Assembly: GCA_041648755.1 (NCBI GenBank)
Contig: JBAZOJ010000055.1
Location: 1-16,510, forward strand
Direction: 5' to 3'
DNA: 16,510 bases
Origin: JBAZOJ01 sp041648755
Lineage (GTDB): Bacteria > Planctomycetota > B143-G9
The translations under genes and the position numbers were made by a program. The notes below the pieces were generated by a model that ran no database searches, was not told where the DNA came from, and worked only from the letters and a program-made list of their open reading frames with translations. Position 1 is the stretch's first letter; each line of letters starts with the position of its first letter. Shown in pieces: positions 15,993 through 16,510 of the stretch.

Positions 15993-16012
15993 AATATTTC
16001 CGCTTTTTTTCC

Positions 16013-16076
16013 TTGCTTTGGCTTTTTTTCTTGGATATACTCCACTGGCAATCAGGAGATTTTTCCCAGGAGGAGC
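16013..16076 (+). promoter_or_regulatory. Sigma70-type promoter and strong ribosome binding site of the cysteine-rich gene
   Basis: TTGCTT (16013-16018) and TATACT (16036-16041) are exactly 17 bases apart in a locally AT-rich patch with two T-runs. Transcription would start near 16048. CCAGGAGGAG (16066-16075) is a near-perfect Shine-Dalgarno and fixes the GTG at 16078 as the start. Confidence 0.7.
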
Positions 16077-16077
16077 C

Positions 16078-16510
16078 GTGAACGAAGCAAAATGCAGACA
16101 TCGGTGGATGGTCACCAACAGACGTAACGGCTATCTGGTAGTGGAAGGCTGCTTCCATTGCGGAGGGCGAATTTCGTTCTTCACCGAAGAACCGCGGCCG
16201 CCTGTGGATGACTACCGCGAAGGAGACCACTTCTGGGGCTACATGGGAAGCTACCAGGCCACGAAGTTCGACCTGACCTGCGAAGAATGCTACGAGACAG
16301 TCGAACTCAACGATGTGATGGCCCTGATGCTGTGCATGAACTGCAATCCGGATTGCGAACTCGCCAAGCTGGCCAAGGCCGACAAGAACAAAAGGGCTTG
16401 GGTATACGTTGCCCTTTGTGCTGATACCTCCCATGCGGGAGGCAAATGCGTTTCGCCGCAAGGGATCGCGGCGCTCAATGAGTACTTCAACCAAGGTTCC
16501 AGAGACCAAA
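16078..16510 (+). CDS. Cysteine-rich zinc-ribbon-like protein, 3' end outside the window
   Basis: A frame opens at GTG 16078 after AGGAGG and stays open to the window edge (144 residues visible). It begins MNEAKCRHRWMVTNRRNGYL. It contains C6-x-H8, C25-x2-C28 (GCFHCGG), C68-x2-C71 (CEEC) and C86-x2-C89-x3-C93 (CMNCNPDC), with later C114 and C124. Pairs of CxxC knuckles are typical of zinc ribbons or iron-sulfur sites, so binding of one or two metal ions is likely. The block DDYREGDHFWGYMGSYQA between the knuckle pairs looks like a conserved core. There is no signal peptide, so the protein is probably cytoplasmic. I do not know a named family. It is transcribed divergently from the RND operon with its own promoter. 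The opposite-strand frame over the same bases is a shadow. Confidence 0.78.
   Translation, partial: MNEAKCRHRWMVTNRRNGYLVVEGCFHCGGRISFFTEEPRPPVDDYREGDHFWGYMGSYQATKFDLTCEECYETVELNDVMALMLCMNCNPDCELAKLAKADKNKRAWVYVALCADTSHAGGKCVSPQGIAALNEYFNQGSRDQ

Larger units (their letters stand above)
15703..16012. other. Divergent regulatory region between RND operon and cysteine-rich gene
   Basis: No gene is supported here. Besides the listed promoter and palindromes, bases 15825-15950 show nothing I can name. From about 15950 the sequence turns AT-rich relative to the rest of the window. Confidence 0.5.

Noticed and set aside
15946..16509. 187-codon minus-strand frame at the right edge
   Set aside because: It is a shadow of the plus-strand cysteine-rich gene, which has a promoter, Shine-Dalgarno and CxxC motifs.
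1..16510. CRISPR arrays, tRNA or rRNA genes, insertion sequences, attachment sites
   Set aside because: I saw no regularly spaced direct repeats, cloverleaf-like sequence, transposase or integrase motifs, or terminal inverted repeats.

Overview
This is a GC-rich (about 60% by eye) bacterial segment with short sigma70-type promoters and purine-rich ribosome binding sites. It looks like a diderm: there is an RND efflux pump with its periplasmic adaptor, and five proteins carry Sec signal peptides or are clearly exported. It also uses cyclic di-AMP signalling, shown by a well-conserved ydaO/yuaA-type riboswitch. Large exported proteins made of solenoid-like repeats, beside an RND pump, would fit the planctomycete/PVC group or other deep diderm lineages such as Sumerlaeota, Hydrogenedentota or Armatimonadota. 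That placement is a low-confidence inference, because no taxonomic marker gene is present.

Layout. Bases 1-3411 hold two tandem paralogues of an unrecognised secreted protein; the first lacks its 5' end at the window edge. Bases 3604-6216 encode an exported protein with twelve copies of a (hydrophobic)-D-x-x-G-(N/D)-D-x-Y motif, spaced 26-27 residues apart within clusters. Convergent to it (7826-6342, minus) is an exported leucine-rich-repeat-like protein. Bases 7827-8283 are non-coding but contain a perfect 12-bp inverted repeat followed by a T-rich tract. Next comes the clearest regulatory unit of the window: a sigma70 promoter (8284-8313), a c-di-AMP riboswitch (about 8322-8436), an expression platform able to hide the Shine-Dalgarno sequence, and a KtrB/TrkH potassium-translocating subunit (8492-9895). 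A secreted right-handed beta-helix protein follows (9972-11357). Convergent to it is a two-gene RND efflux operon (15702-11393, minus) in which adaptor and pump overlap by ATGA. Its candidate promoter is filled with palindromes. Divergent from that operon, at the right edge, a cysteine-rich zinc-ribbon-like protein starts at GTG 16078 and runs off the window.

How the parts work together. The riboswitch and K+ transporter form a recognisable circuit: c-di-AMP, which signals high K+ in many bacteria, would shut off K+ uptake. The RND pair is an export module that would need an outer-membrane channel encoded elsewhere. The exported proteins are not visibly linked to one pathway. Their clustering, and the recent tandem duplication, suggest an accessory cell-envelope region. 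I did not find tRNA, rRNA, CRISPR, transposase or integrase sequences.
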